64,000 nt of DNA from Rheinheimera sp. A13L (GTDB taxonomy: Bacteria; Pseudomonadota; Gammaproteobacteria; Enterobacterales; Alteromonadaceae), in NCBI RefSeq assembly GCF_000217935.1, contig NZ_AFHI01000005.1, forward strand, positions 62,001-126,000. The letters run 5' to 3'. Below are positions 1 to 9,277 of the stretch, piece after piece. Within the stretch, counting starts at the first letter, position 1, and every line of letters begins with the position of its first letter. The notes under the pieces were generated by a model. It searched no databases. It saw only the letters and a program-made list of their open reading frames with translations, and was not told the DNA's origin. The position numbers and the translations under genes are program-made.

Positions 1-10
1 GAGAGTCTGA

Positions 11-3000
11 TTGAATCCTTTGTATCTGCTGGGCATAAGGCTGCTGGCATCTGTTATTCCTGCGCTGCTGATGTTCACAGTAGCAGCCACACAACAAAAA
101 ATTGAAAAACTGTCGGTGTACAGCAGGCTGGCCAATCCACAAATTTACAGTGTGGCTAACGATCATCAGGGCTTCTTATGGTTTGGCACAACAGACGGAT
201 TGAAACGTTATGATGGCTATCAGTTTGTTTCCTTTCAGCATGAGCCAGACCAGCCAGGTTCTTTGTCAAACAATAATGTAGGGGTGATGCTGCATGATTC
301 TCAAAGCCGGCTTTGGGTGGGCACCTGGGGCGGCGGGCTGAATTTGTATCAACCACAAAGTCAGACCTTCCGGCATTTTCGCCACGACCCAGAGTTACCA
401 GGTTCCTTAGGTGCAGACAGAGTGCAATCCCTGTTTGAAAGTAAATCCGGCGATATATGGGTGGGCACCAATGGCGGCGGTTTAAATTTATATCAGCCAC
501 AAAGCGGCGCTTTTAAAAGCTACACCCATGACCCTGCTAATCCGCAAAGTATTGGCAACAACAGGATCTGGGGCTTAGCAGAAGACAGTAAGCAGAATTT
601 ATGGGTTGCCACTACCGATGGTTTGTATCGATTTGACGCTAAGCAACAGCAATTTCATAAATATGGCGTAGCCGAAGGCTCTTTGGATCACCCTGAAGTA
701 CGTTCTATTTTTATCGACGCCCAAGATCAGCTCTGGGTCTCTACCCGTTTGAGTTTTGGCCGCTTTGAGCCAGACAATAACAGCTATCAGCGCTATGCAT
801 TACCGGATGGCGAACTGCCCAGCGTTAACAGTATGACAGCTCAGGGTGACTTACTTATTCTGGCCACTCTGGCCGGCGTCTATCATTTTAATACCAAAGA
901 AAAAAGCTTTCGTCCGGCCGCATTAAATGGCGATTGGTCTTTGCTAGGCAGCCATGACGTGCGCCAGGTGCTGCTCGATTCCACAGGCTTGTTATGGGCA
1001 GCCACCCGTTATGCCGGTGTGGTGAAAGTATTTCCACGCCTACCCGCTTTTGAGGGCTGGAACAACTACTTAAGCCACAGGCCGCTGTCCGGTTTGTATT
1101 CTCAGGTACAGAGTATGATCGCAAAGCCAGATGGCGGTTTATGGCTGGGCACAGGCAAAGGTTTGGTCGCCTTTGATGGTCAGCAGCAATTCAGCCCTTT
1201 AACTTCAGCCAGCTTTCCAGGTCAGTTCACCCGCTTTCGCATCAAAACTATGGCCTATGACAGTCAAGACCAGCTTTATATCAATACAGATTCAGGCTTG
1301 TATAAACTGGAGCCACACCAACTGCAAATCCATCAGCTGTCGATGGACTGGTTGAAATTAGCCGGGGATGGCGTAGAGTCGCTGGCGGTGGATAAAGACG
1401 ATCAACTCTGGCTGGTGTTGTCCTCCACTCATCATCTGGTGCGCTGGGATCCAAAAACCAATACCACAGACTACTTTTTAAAAGACGTAGACCCTGTGTT
1501 TAGTTTTGTTGATCAGCAAAATGAAATCTGGGTTGCCACGCTCGGAGACGGCACTTATCGTATTTCAGCCGATCGTACACAGATTTCCCATTTTTTACCC
1601 GCCACCAGCCAGAGCCTGAGCAATACCAATCTGAGTACAGCCAGCGTATTAGCCATAGTGCAAGCCGATGCCGACAGCTTATGGTTTGCGACCAGTCAGG
1701 GCGTAGACCTGTACTCGAAAAAAACGGGGACAGTCACTCACTTTAAACATGTGATCGAAGGTGAAGTTATTTCAGTGCAATCCATGGCACTGGATACCAA
1801 TGGTATGTTGTGGCTGGCGACCTCTCATGGCGTATCCCGGCTGGATCCGGACACTGGAATATTTAACTACTTCACTACCAATGATGGCTTAAGCAGCAAC
1901 GGCTTTTTGCCTCGTTCAGTCACTCAAACCCCGGATGGCCGGATTTTTTTTGGCAGCGTTGAAGGCATAACAGCAGTATACCCATCGCAAGTCAGGGTCA
2001 ATGAAGTGCCACCTCCTGTGGTGATTACGTCGGTCAGGATTGATGGGAAACAGCAGTCTTTTCCCTTGCCTGAGTTACTTGAAGTTGCAGCTGATTTTAA
2101 AAATTTGAGCATTGATTTTACGGCTCTGGATTTTCAGGCCACTGAAGACAACAGGTATCAAACCCGCTTAGTGGGGTATGACGATCAGTGGAGCAACAGA
2201 ACACCCGAACACAAGGTTAACTATGGCCGCCTGCCCCCGGGTGACTATCAGTTTGAGGTACTTGGCAGCAATAATCATGGTGTCTGGAACCCAAACCCAC
2301 AGCGGATGAAATTGAAGATATTACCGCCCTGGTATCAAACTACTGTGTTTTTAGTAACAGCCCCGCTGACACTGGCGCTGCTGATCTTTTTCTGGTTCAG
2401 AGCAAGAACCCGGGCCCAAAGAGAGCGCGAACAACATTTAACCGAACAAGTCAGTCGACGCACAAAGGACATTTTATTGTTGGGTGAGCTGGGCAAAGAC
2501 ATAGCCGCTACTTTTGAGCTGGAGCAAGTAGCACAAAAAATCTATAACCACCTGACCACAGTACTCAACACCGACACTGTGGCTTTGGGTTTGTACGATC
2601 AGCAGCGCTCGGAGGTCAATTATCTGTTTGCCATGCGAAAAGGCGAACGAGTTGACCCCGTCTCAGTGCAACTGAACAATCCACGTCGCCCAAGTTGCTA
2701 CTGCATTGAGCAGCGGCAAGAGTTTATTCTCTCTACCCCATCGGACTGGGCACGTTATGGCCTGTCTCCCCAGCATTGCCTGAATGGCCCACAAACCCAG
2801 ACTGTGATTTGTGAACCCTTGATTGCAGGCGAGCAACTGTTGGGTATTCTGAGCATTCAAAGTGATCAAAACGACGCTTTTAGTGAAGCCAAAATTAATA
2901 TGCTGCGTATTATCGCCAGCCATGCGGCAGTGTCTGTGTCCAATGCTTTATCTTTCCAGCAACTGTCCGAAACCCGGCAACGTTTTGAAATGGCAATGAT

Positions 3001-5563
3001 AGGAGCCAATGCAGGTTCATGGGAGCTGAATAACCAGACAGGGGAGCTGATTACCAATGAAATCTGGGCCACTATGCTGGGTTATACCCCGGACGAACTG
3101 CTGGCCTCCTATGGCAACACCATCGATCAGTTGAGTCAGTTAGTGCATCCGGACGATTTAGCCAGAACCCAGGCTGCTTTTGTGCACCATATCAAAGGCT
3201 TCAGCGATGTGTATCGGGTGCAGATGCGGATGAAAAGCCGCAGCGGTCAGTGGAAATGGATGCTGAGTGTGGGGAAAGCTATTCAACACAAGGTATTTGG
3301 TATTTTATTGGATGTCAGCGAATCCAAGGCGATGGAAAGTGCGTTGCTGGAAGCCAAAGAAAAAGCCGAACAGGCAACCAAAGCCAAGTCCGACTTTTTA
3401 TCCAATATGTCGCATGAAATCCGTACTCCTATGAATGCCATTATTGGCATGAGTCATCTGGCACTGGACACAGAATTAGCGCCCAAACAGCGCAATTACA
3501 TCGAAAAAGTGCATCGCAGTGCTGAAGTCTTGCTTGGTATTATTAATGACATTCTCGACTTCAGCAAAATTGAAGCAGGTAAACTGGACATAGAACAAAC
3601 AGAGTTCCAGCTCGATACAGTGCTGGAACAACTGGTGGATATGGTTGGGCTGAAAGCGGCTGAAAAACACATAGAACTGCATTTTTCCATAGCCCCTGAT
3701 GTACCCACTGTATTGAGTGGCGATCCACTGCGTTTAGGCCAAATTTTGACGAATCTGGGCAATAACGCGGTGAAGTTTACCGAACAGGCCGGTGAAATCA
3801 CGGTTTCAGTGCATTGTGAACAACAAGAAGCCAATCAGGTGCTGCTGCATTTTGCCGTCAAAGACAGTGGTATTGGTATGACTGCAGAACAACAAGCCAA
3901 ATTATTTCAGTCATTCAGCCAGGCCGATAGTTCGACCACCCGCAAATACGGCGGCACAGGTTTAGGTTTAGCTATTTGTAAAACCTTAACAGAACTGATG
4001 CAGGGTGAGATTTGGGTTGAAAGCTCTGAAGGCCAGGGCAGTACTTTTCATTTTACAGCACGCTTAGGTGTAGTCACGCAACCTCAGACTGCAACCGGGT
4101 TACCAGACTCAATGACAGGGCTGAAAGTTGTAGTGGCCGACGACAACGATACAGCTCGGGATATTTTAGCCGGGCTGCTGCGCCATCAGGGCTTTGATGT
4201 CACCAGCACAGACAGTGGTGAACAAGCACTGTCTGTGGTGCGCGAAGCCGACCAACAGCAGCCTTTCCAGTTACTTTGTATCGACTGGAATATGCCGGGT
4301 CTGGATGGTTTAGCCACTATTGCCAAGCTGCAGCAACTGCCTTTGTTATCTCCTCCTAAGATTATGCTGGTGACCGCCTATGGCACTGATGAGGCCAGAC
4401 AAGCAGCTGTTCATCTGAAGATTGACAGTTATCTGGCGAAACCTTTTAGCCGTCACAGCCTGCTGCAGGCTGTGTTGCATTCTTTTGGCCACAACAGTCA
4501 GGTCAGCAGCAAAGAAACTGGCATAACAGCCAAAGTTCAGGCCGCTATCCGGCAGTTACGGGGCGCCCGCATTTTGCTGGCTGAAGACAATATACTGAAT
4601 CAGGAATTGGCGATGGAGCTGCTTAGCAGCAATGGCCTTGTTGTCACCCTGGCAGAAAACGGCCAACAGGCATTGGATTTATTACAGCAGCAACATTTTG
4701 ATGCCGTGCTGATGGATTGTCAGATGCCAGTGATGGATGGTTATGCTGCAACAGCTGCGATTCGCCAGCTTGGGCAATTCAGCCAGTTGCCTATTATCGC
4801 CATGACCGCCAATGTGATGGCCGCAGATATTGAAAAAGCGCTGGATGCTGGTATGAATGCTCATATTGCCAAACCTATTAACGTCAATGAGATGTTTTTG
4901 GTGATGGCAAAATGGATCAAGGTTGCTGATCCGCAGCCTGAAGTGATGCCCGTTTCTGAAGATGCAGACCAGCTTCAACTGCCTGAATTAGCAGGTATAG
5001 ACACAGAAGCCGGGCTTGCTGTCAGCCAGCACAAGCAGGCTTTGTATCTGAAGTTATTAAAACGTTTTGCCGATTCCAACCAGGATTTCAGCCAGCAGTT
5101 TCAACAAGCGCTGCAGGACACAGACCCGGAAGCCGCCAGCCGCTGTGCGCATAGCTTACGGGGTTCAGCCGGAAATATTGGCGCTAAGGCAGTGCAGTTT
5201 GCGGCACAAGCTTTAGAGATGGCCTGCCGTGAGCACACAGATATCACAGCGCCTTTACTGCAGCTTGAGCAGGAGCTGGCTGTGGTATTAACTTCTTTAC
5301 AGCAACTCAGTCAGAGTCAGGTTTCTGCAGAAATACAAGAGGCCGATCCACAGCAGATCCAGAGTTTACTAGAGGAACTGACTGCTTTAATCGCAGACAA
5401 TGACACTGAAGCCGTAGATAAAGCAGAACAACTGCAGCTGTTACTCAGCGGCACAGAATATAAAGTGGCGGTTGCTGCTTTACTCAAGCATATCAATAAC
5501 TATGATTTTGATGAAGCAGCGGCCAGCTTAACCCTGTTAAGCCAGCAGATAGAAAGCCAGTGA
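11..5563 (+). CDS. Hybrid sensor histidine kinase with two-component-regulator propeller, two receiver domains and HPt
   Basis: This 1850-residue phosphorelay protein has a signal or anchor segment (1–25), then many propeller repeats with the pattern LWVGTxGGGLNLY to about residue 660. A Y_Y_Y-type domain (about 690–760), a membrane segment near 775–795, a GAF-like domain (about 820–975) and a PAS domain (about 990–1105) follow. The kinase core contains SHEIRTP with phosphoacceptor His1135, and an ATPase domain to about 1360. Two receiver domains carry acceptors Asp1425 (IDWNMPG) and Asp1569 ([10 protein letters not shown]), and a C-terminal HPt domain has His1714 ([13 protein letters not shown]). 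The propeller should be periplasmic. The start is TTG at 11, because an in-frame stop lies directly upstream; ATG at 71 would cut the signal segment. No cognate output regulator is adjacent. The ligand is unknown; sugar or polysaccharide sensing is common for this architecture. Confidence 0.9.
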   Translation: MNPLYLLGIRLLASVIPALLMFTVAATQQKIEKLSVYSRLANPQIYSVANDHQGFLWFGTTDGLKRYDGYQFVSFQHEPDQPGSLSNNNVGVMLHDSQSRLWVGTWGGGLNLYQPQSQTFRHFRHDPELPGSLGADRVQSLFESKSGDIWVGTNGGGLNLYQPQSGAFKSYTHDPANPQSIGNNRIWGLAEDSKQNLWVATTDGLYRFDAKQQQFHKYGVAEGSLDHPEVRSIFIDAQDQLWVSTRLSFGRFEPDNNSYQRYALPDGELPSVNSMTAQGDLLILATLAGVYHFNTKEKSFRPAALNGDWSLLGSHDVRQVLLDSTGLLWAATRYAGVVKVFPRLPAFEGWNNYLSHRPLSGLYSQVQSMIAKPDGGLWLGTGKGLVAFDGQQQFSPLTSASFPGQFTRFRIKTMAYDSQDQLYINTDSGLYKLEPHQLQIHQLSMDWLKLAGDGVESLAVDKDDQLWLVLSSTHHLVRWDPKTNTTDYFLKDVDPVFSFVDQQNEIWVATLGDGTYRISADRTQISHFLPATSQSLSNTNLSTASVLAIVQADADSLWFATSQGVDLYSKKTGTVTHFKHVIEGEVISVQSMALDTNGMLWLATSHGVSRLDPDTGIFNYFTTNDGLSSNGFLPRSVTQTPDGRIFFGSVEGITAVYPSQVRVNEVPPPVVITSVRIDGKQQSFPLPELLEVAADFKNLSIDFTALDFQATEDNRYQTRLVGYDDQWSNRTPEHKVNYGRLPPGDYQFEVLGSNNHGVWNPNPQRMKLKILPPWYQTTVFLVTAPLTLALLIFFWFRARTRAQREREQHLTEQVSRRTKDILLLGELGKDIAATFELEQVAQKIYNHLTTVLNTDTVALGLYDQQRSEVNYLFAMRKGERVDPVSVQLNNPRRPSCYCIEQRQEFILSTPSDWARYGLSPQHCLNGPQTQTVICEPLIAGEQLLGILSIQSDQNDAFSEAKINMLRIIASHAAVSVSNALSFQQLSETRQRFEMAMIGANAGSWELNNQTGELITNEIWATMLGYTPDELLASYGNTIDQLSQLVHPDDLARTQAAFVHHIKGFSDVYRVQMRMKSRSGQWKWMLSVGKAIQHKVFGILLDVSESKAMESALLEAKEKAEQATKAKSDFLSNMSHEIRTPMNAIIGMSHLALDTELAPKQRNYIEKVHRSAEVLLGIINDILDFSKIEAGKLDIEQTEFQLDTVLEQLVDMVGLKAAEKHIELHFSIAPDVPTVLSGDPLRLGQILTNLGNNAVKFTEQAGEITVSVHCEQQEANQVLLHFAVKDSGIGMTAEQQAKLFQSFSQADSSTTRKYGGTGLGLAICKTLTELMQGEIWVESSEGQGSTFHFTARLGVVTQPQTATGLPDSMTGLKVVVADDNDTARDILAGLLRHQGFDVTSTDSGEQALSVVREADQQQPFQLLCIDWNMPGLDGLATIAKLQQLPLLSPPKIMLVTAYGTDEARQAAVHLKIDSYLAKPFSRHSLLQAVLHSFGHNSQVSSKETGITAKVQAAIRQLRGARILLAEDNILNQELAMELLSSNGLVVTLAENGQQALDLLQQQHFDAVLMDCQMPVMDGYAATAAIRQLGQFSQLPIIAMTANVMAADIEKALDAGMNAHIAKPINVNEMFLVMAKWIKVADPQPEVMPVSEDADQLQLPELAGIDTEAGLAVSQHKQALYLKLLKRFADSNQDFSQQFQQALQDTDPEAASRCAHSLRGSAGNIGAKAVQFAAQALEMACREHTDITAPLLQLEQELAVVLTSLQQLSQSQVSAEIQEADPQQIQSLLEELTALIADNDTEAVDKAEQLQLLLSGTEYKVAVAALLKHINNYDFDEAAASLTLLSQQIESQ

Positions 5564-5590
5564 GCTGTTGCAGACTAAATTTGCAACAGC
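5564..5590. terminator. Convergent hairpin terminator
   Basis: Nine-base perfect arms gctgttgca / tgcaacagc are separated by about 9 bases. The hairpin sits between the convergent stops of the hybrid kinase and the RNase J-like gene. T-tracts are weak, so function is inferred from position. Confidence 0.5.
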
Positions 5591-5596
5591 GCGGCT

Positions 5597-6946
5597 TTAC
5601 CTGAGCAGGGCAATACGGCCGGTTTTGACCACTTGTTTATAAACACGGGGCTCTGGTGCCAGTACATACAAGTCGCCATTCAAACCAGTGAGTTGGATTG
5701 GCACACCGACTTGATGTGCGACCTGAGCATTAGCCTCTATATGAGCGGCTTCACCATGCACAGGCACTGCGATTTGCGGTTTTACCCAGCTGTACAATAA
5801 TTCCAGCTCGCCACGGCACGGGTGACCTGAAACGTGAATGGGTAAATCTGTGTCGTGGCTTTGCAGGGTTTGGATGTCACGTTGCTGGAATTGCTGCACC
5901 AGCTTTTCGATAAAAGCTTCGTTACCCGGAATAATAATGGAGCTGAAAATCACTAAATCTCCGGCTTCCAGTGTCAGTTCTCGCTGCATATCTGCGGCTA
6001 AACGGCTTAAGGTGGCTTTAGGTTCACCCTGACTGCCGGTGGCGACCACTAAGACTTCTTCTTTGGGCAAATAGCCTAAATCATTGGCGTCTATTAAATG
6101 AATGTCGTCTGGCCAGTGCCCTGTAGCGCGGGCAGCACCGACCATATTTTGTAAAGAACGGCCCAAAAGCGCCATATAACGACCGGTTTTATTGGCTACC
6201 CGGCCAAGGGCTATTAAGCGTCCGACATTGCTGCTAAAGCCACTGACGACCACACGACCCTGCGCTTTACTAATCACCTGCAACAACGCCTCATAACAGT
6301 CGTTTTCCGACACTGAAAAACCGTCACGTAATGCATTGGTGGAATCACAAACCATAGCTGTGACATTTTCATGAGCTAAACGCTGAAAGACGCGGGGTTT
6401 AAAAGCTTTCCCTGTCATAGGTGTTGCGTCTATTTTCCAGTCAGCTGTGTGAAACACCGAACCAGCTGGCGTGCGTATCATCAGGCAATGAGGTTCAGGG
6501 ATAGAATGGGTAATAGCCAAAAACTGCACCGCAAAAGGCCCTATATGTTTGGTGTCACCGGTTTTGACTTCAATGATAGGGACTTTATCCAAAAGCCCAA
6601 CTTCGCCGAGCTTACGGCGCAAAATTTCAGCCGTAAAAGCTGTGGCGTAGACAGGGCATTTAAAACGAGGCCAGAGTGCAGGCAAAGCCCCTATATGATC
6701 TTCGTGAGCATGGGTGATAATAATGCCAGCGAGGTTTTCCGGTTGCCTGGCAATAAAAGCCGGATCGGCAGCCACTACATCTGCTTTGCTTACACTGTTG
6801 GGCTGCAACGGACTGTTAAAAGTTACACCACAATCCACCATCAGCCACACACCGGCATGACCATATAAATTCAGGTTCATGCCAATTTCGCCTGTGCCAC
6901 CCAAAGGTAAAAACCACAAATCAGCACGGCCCGGTATTAAATCCAC
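5597..6946 (-). CDS. RNase J-like beta-CASP metallo-beta-lactamase ribonuclease
   Basis: This 449-residue enzyme carries GGTGEIGMN near the N-terminus and the metal-binding motif HAHEDH (about residues 79–84), with further metal-ligand candidates in FHTADWKID and a late HxHGEAAH-like segment. This is the layout of RNase J, which acts as a 5'-3' exo- and endoribonuclease on RNA. It is shorter than Bacillus RNase J (about 555 residues), so the C-terminal oligomerisation domain is probably absent. The start is GTG at 6946, preceded by AGGAAG with an 8-base gap; an upstream TTG at 6973 lacks such a site. It stands alone, convergent with the sensor kinase. E. coli lacks this family, but several marine gammaproteobacteria have it beside RNase E. 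The exact substrate is not predictable. Confidence 0.8.
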   Translation of the reverse strand: MDLIPGRADLWFLPLGGTGEIGMNLNLYGHAGVWLMVDCGVTFNSPLQPNSVSKADVVAADPAFIARQPENLAGIIITHAHEDHIGALPALWPRFKCPVYATAFTAEILRRKLGEVGLLDKVPIIEVKTGDTKHIGPFAVQFLAITHSIPEPHCLMIRTPAGSVFHTADWKIDATPMTGKAFKPRVFQRLAHENVTAMVCDSTNALRDGFSVSENDCYEALLQVISKAQGRVVVSGFSSNVGRLIALGRVANKTGRYMALLGRSLQNMVGAARATGHWPDDIHLIDANDLGYLPKEEVLVVATGSQGEPKATLSRLAADMQRELTLEAGDLVIFSSIIIPGNEAFIEKLVQQFQQRDIQTLQSHDTDLPIHVSGHPCRGELELLYSWVKPQIAVPVHGEAAHIEANAQVAHQVGVPIQLTGLNGDLYVLAPEPRVYKQVVKTGRIALLR

Positions 6947-7055
6947 AATTACAACTTCCTGCGCTTTGCACAACCACTATTTACGATACGTTTAGTGTAA
7001 GCCTATTGGTCAAGGCGTCCTAGCAATAATGCCGTTCTGCTCCATATCGCCGGAT

Positions 7056-7547
7056 TTAATGCACAGGCCCTGCTTTTTGATCGATTTGTTGCTGCAGTGA
7101 TTTGGCAAACCCCAGCAAAAACAGCACTTCCGCCATCACAAATAAAGGCCCTATCAATAAACCCACCAAATCATCGACAAAAGCCGGTTTTTTGCCTTCA
7201 AAATAATGCCCGATAAATTGCAGCACCCAACCAAAAATAAACACCGCCACAGAAGCACCTAACCAGGCCATTGTGCTGTCCAGTGCCACCAGCTGCAGCG
7301 CGACCAGATAACAGCTCGCACTAAAGCCCAGCATCACCAGCCCCATACTGACACTTAAGCGAAAATAAAATAACAAAGAGCCAACAAGCAACAGATGAGT
7401 GGCGGTAATGCCGGCAAACAACTCAAAAGACAATAAGCTAAACAAGGCGATCACAATCAGCGGTATACCGGCAAAGTGGGTGTAAATATTGCGTTTATCT
7501 CTGTGGTAATGGGCGTACTGAATTAAATGCTCAGACAAAGTTTTCAT
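7056..7547 (-). CDS. DUF962 / Mpo1-like membrane protein
   Basis: This 163-residue protein has about four hydrophobic segments. The conserved N-terminal motif HYHRDKRNIYTHFAGIP and a later IGHYFEGKKPAF carry the histidines typical of the DUF962 family. The yeast member Mpo1 is an iron-dependent dioxygenase in fatty-acid alpha-oxidation; the bacterial role is not established and I do not assign a substrate. A good ribosome site (AGGAGA) precedes the ATG. It lies downstream of the Crp/Fnr gene on the same strand, with about 90 bases between, so co-transcription is uncertain. Confidence 0.75.
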   Translation of the reverse strand: MKTLSEHLIQYAHYHRDKRNIYTHFAGIPLIVIALFSLLSFELFAGITATHLLLVGSLLFYFRLSVSMGLVMLGFSASCYLVALQLVALDSTMAWLGASVAVFIFGWVLQFIGHYFEGKKPAFVDDLVGLLIGPLFVMAEVLFLLGFAKSLQQQIDQKAGPVH

Positions 7548-7637
7548 CCGGTTCTCCTTAGCAAAAAAACACTCTAAGACAAAACAGCAATCAACACTGT
7601 CGGACAGCCGACAATCTATTTTCTTTTGGTCAGGAGT

Positions 7638-8357
7638 TTAATCAGTTGGGGTCTCTGCGGCTTGTTTTAGCAGTTTCAAATCTAATACTTCAATTTCCCC
7701 ATAATTAGTGCGGATCACGCCACTCGCCACCAATTGTTGCAGCAACTGATTAATGGTCTGGCGTGATAAAGACAATAACTGCCCCAGTTGCTCCTGATGC
7801 ACTGGGATCAGATTCCTTTCATCCTGTTGATGTAAACGACATAACATCAGTAAACGTCTGGCAAGACGGACTGAAGAAGGTAACAAACTGATATCTTCCA
7901 GCGCCTGAAACACCAGGCGCATTTTTTCAGTCAGTAACTGACCAAAGCGTTGCCACCACAGCGGATCCTGCTGCACCAACAGCTGCAAAGCAGCACTATT
8001 CAGATGCAATAACTGACAAGGCAAACTTGCAATTGCATCATGGGTGCGGGCTTTGCCGTCAAACAAGGCAATTTCACCTATCCAGTCCCCCGCCTCCACT
8101 ATAGTCAGCAGCGCTTCGCGGCCTGAATGATGTACACCAGCAATCAGCAAAGCGCCGGATAGCAGCACATAAATGCCATCAAACTCATCACCGCGGCTGA
8201 ATAAACGCTGGTCAGCACCCAGCTGAAGCTGTCTGGCCTGAGCTAACAACTGCTGCTGTTGAGCCTCAGATAAAGCAGCAAACCAACTGCTGTGCTGTCG
8301 AAGCTGTGATGCAAAACCATAGAGCATAAATGAACCTGAACCAATCAAACTGTGCAC
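7638..8357 (-). CDS. Crp/Fnr-family transcriptional regulator
   Basis: The 239-residue protein has an N-terminal cyclic-nucleotide-binding-like beta-barrel (about 35–150, with GDEFDGIYVLLSGALLIAG and GDWIGEIALFDG), a dimerisation helix, and a C-terminal winged helix (about 175–230, with QEQLGQLLSLSRQTINQLL as the recognition region). It lacks the N-terminal cysteine cluster of Fnr, so it is not an iron–sulfur oxygen sensor. Its effector is unknown. The start is uncertain: GTG at 8357 gives the longest form and ATG at 8327 removes ten residues; neither has a clear ribosome site. It is divergent from the DUF1569 gene and may control it. Confidence 0.8.
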   Translation of the reverse strand: MHSLIGSGSFMLYGFASQLRQHSSWFAALSEAQQQQLLAQARQLQLGADQRLFSRGDEFDGIYVLLSGALLIAGVHHSGREALLTIVEAGDWIGEIALFDGKARTHDAIASLPCQLLHLNSAALQLLVQQDPLWWQRFGQLLTEKMRLVFQALEDISLLPSSVRLARRLLMLCRLHQQDERNLIPVHQEQLGQLLSLSRQTINQLLQQLVASGVIRTNYGEIEVLDLKLLKQAAETPTD

Positions 8358-8415
8358 AAGGTAGGAGATCCGGATAAAATCAGCAAGTACAGCAGCGTCA
8401 GTTCCAGGAAAGCAG

Positions 8416-8931
8416 ATGAACAGAAGACAATTTTTAATCGCAGGTGTAGCAGTTTCTGTGGCAACAGCCGCAGGAGTAGAGCTTGGCAGCAGAGGCTTTA
8501 AAGCCCATTGGGATCAACTGATGGATCAGCTGCGCTCAATGCAGAATAAAGAACTCAGCAGCAGCGGCAGCTGGAACCCGAGTCAGATATTTCAGCATCT
8601 GGCGCAAAGTGTTCAGGGCTCGTTTCAGGGTTATCCTGAACATAAAGCAGCCTGGTTTACCCACAGCGTGGGGCCTGTCGCCTTAAAAGCTTTTAAAACT
8701 GCAGGCGCTATGTTTCACCCACTGGATGAAGTGATACCAGGCATGCCGCAGCTTGATGCGACTATGCCAACACAACAGGCATTGCAGACCTTGTTACAGG
8801 CGTTAGAGTTGTTTGCCCAAAGCACCAGGCTTAGCCCGCACTTTGCCTACGGAGTGCTGAATCAGCAGGACTATCAGGCCGCTCATGTGATGCATATCCG
8901 TCAGCATTTGCAGCAAATTCAAAGTTTATAA
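8416..8931 (+). CDS. DUF1569-family (DinB-like) protein with Tat-type signal
   Basis: A 171-residue protein begins with a twin-arginine-like signal (NRRQFLIAGVAVSVATAAG), so it is probably exported folded. The rest is helical and matches what I remember of DUF1569 proteins, a branch of the DinB/YfiT-like four-helix superfamily; NPSQIFQHLAQSVQGSF holds the first candidate metal-ligand histidine. Function is unknown. The ATG at 8416 has AGGAAAG five bases upstream. It is divergent from the Crp/Fnr gene. Confidence 0.65.
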   Translation: MNRRQFLIAGVAVSVATAAGVELGSRGFKAHWDQLMDQLRSMQNKELSSSGSWNPSQIFQHLAQSVQGSFQGYPEHKAAWFTHSVGPVALKAFKTAGAMFHPLDEVIPGMPQLDATMPTQQALQTLLQALELFAQSTRLSPHFAYGVLNQQDYQAAHVMHIRQHLQQIQSL

Positions 8932-9277
8932 ATCACTCAGTACGCTGCGTTTTAGCGATAAAAACAACAAAAAGACAGGTTCTGCTGATGAACAAAAATA
9001 CTTCACTTATCGGATAAAAATAAATCACTCATACATATTTTGCATAAATATGATTTTAATGCAGTTCAAATTTCATGCCCCCCTCAGCCAAATATCAGCA
9101 ACACTATAAGAATAAAGAGCTACAGCAAAAGTTAAGCGAAAACAGACAAATGAATTTAATTTGTTAATTATTGAATATAAATTCAGCAAGCGATTTAAAT
9201 GCCTATTGTTTTCTGATTTTTTATGTGTTTCTATCGGATGAAACCCCAAAAAAATACGACCAATAGAGGTAATTTCC
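8932..9277. other. Intergenic, AT-rich leader of the TonB receptor
   Basis: About 345 bases without a gene. The DNA is AT-rich with scattered TTGAAT/TATAAA-like hexamers around 9165–9185 and a TAGAGGT ribosome site just before the receptor ATG. I see no strong inverted repeat or RNA motif. Confidence 0.4.
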
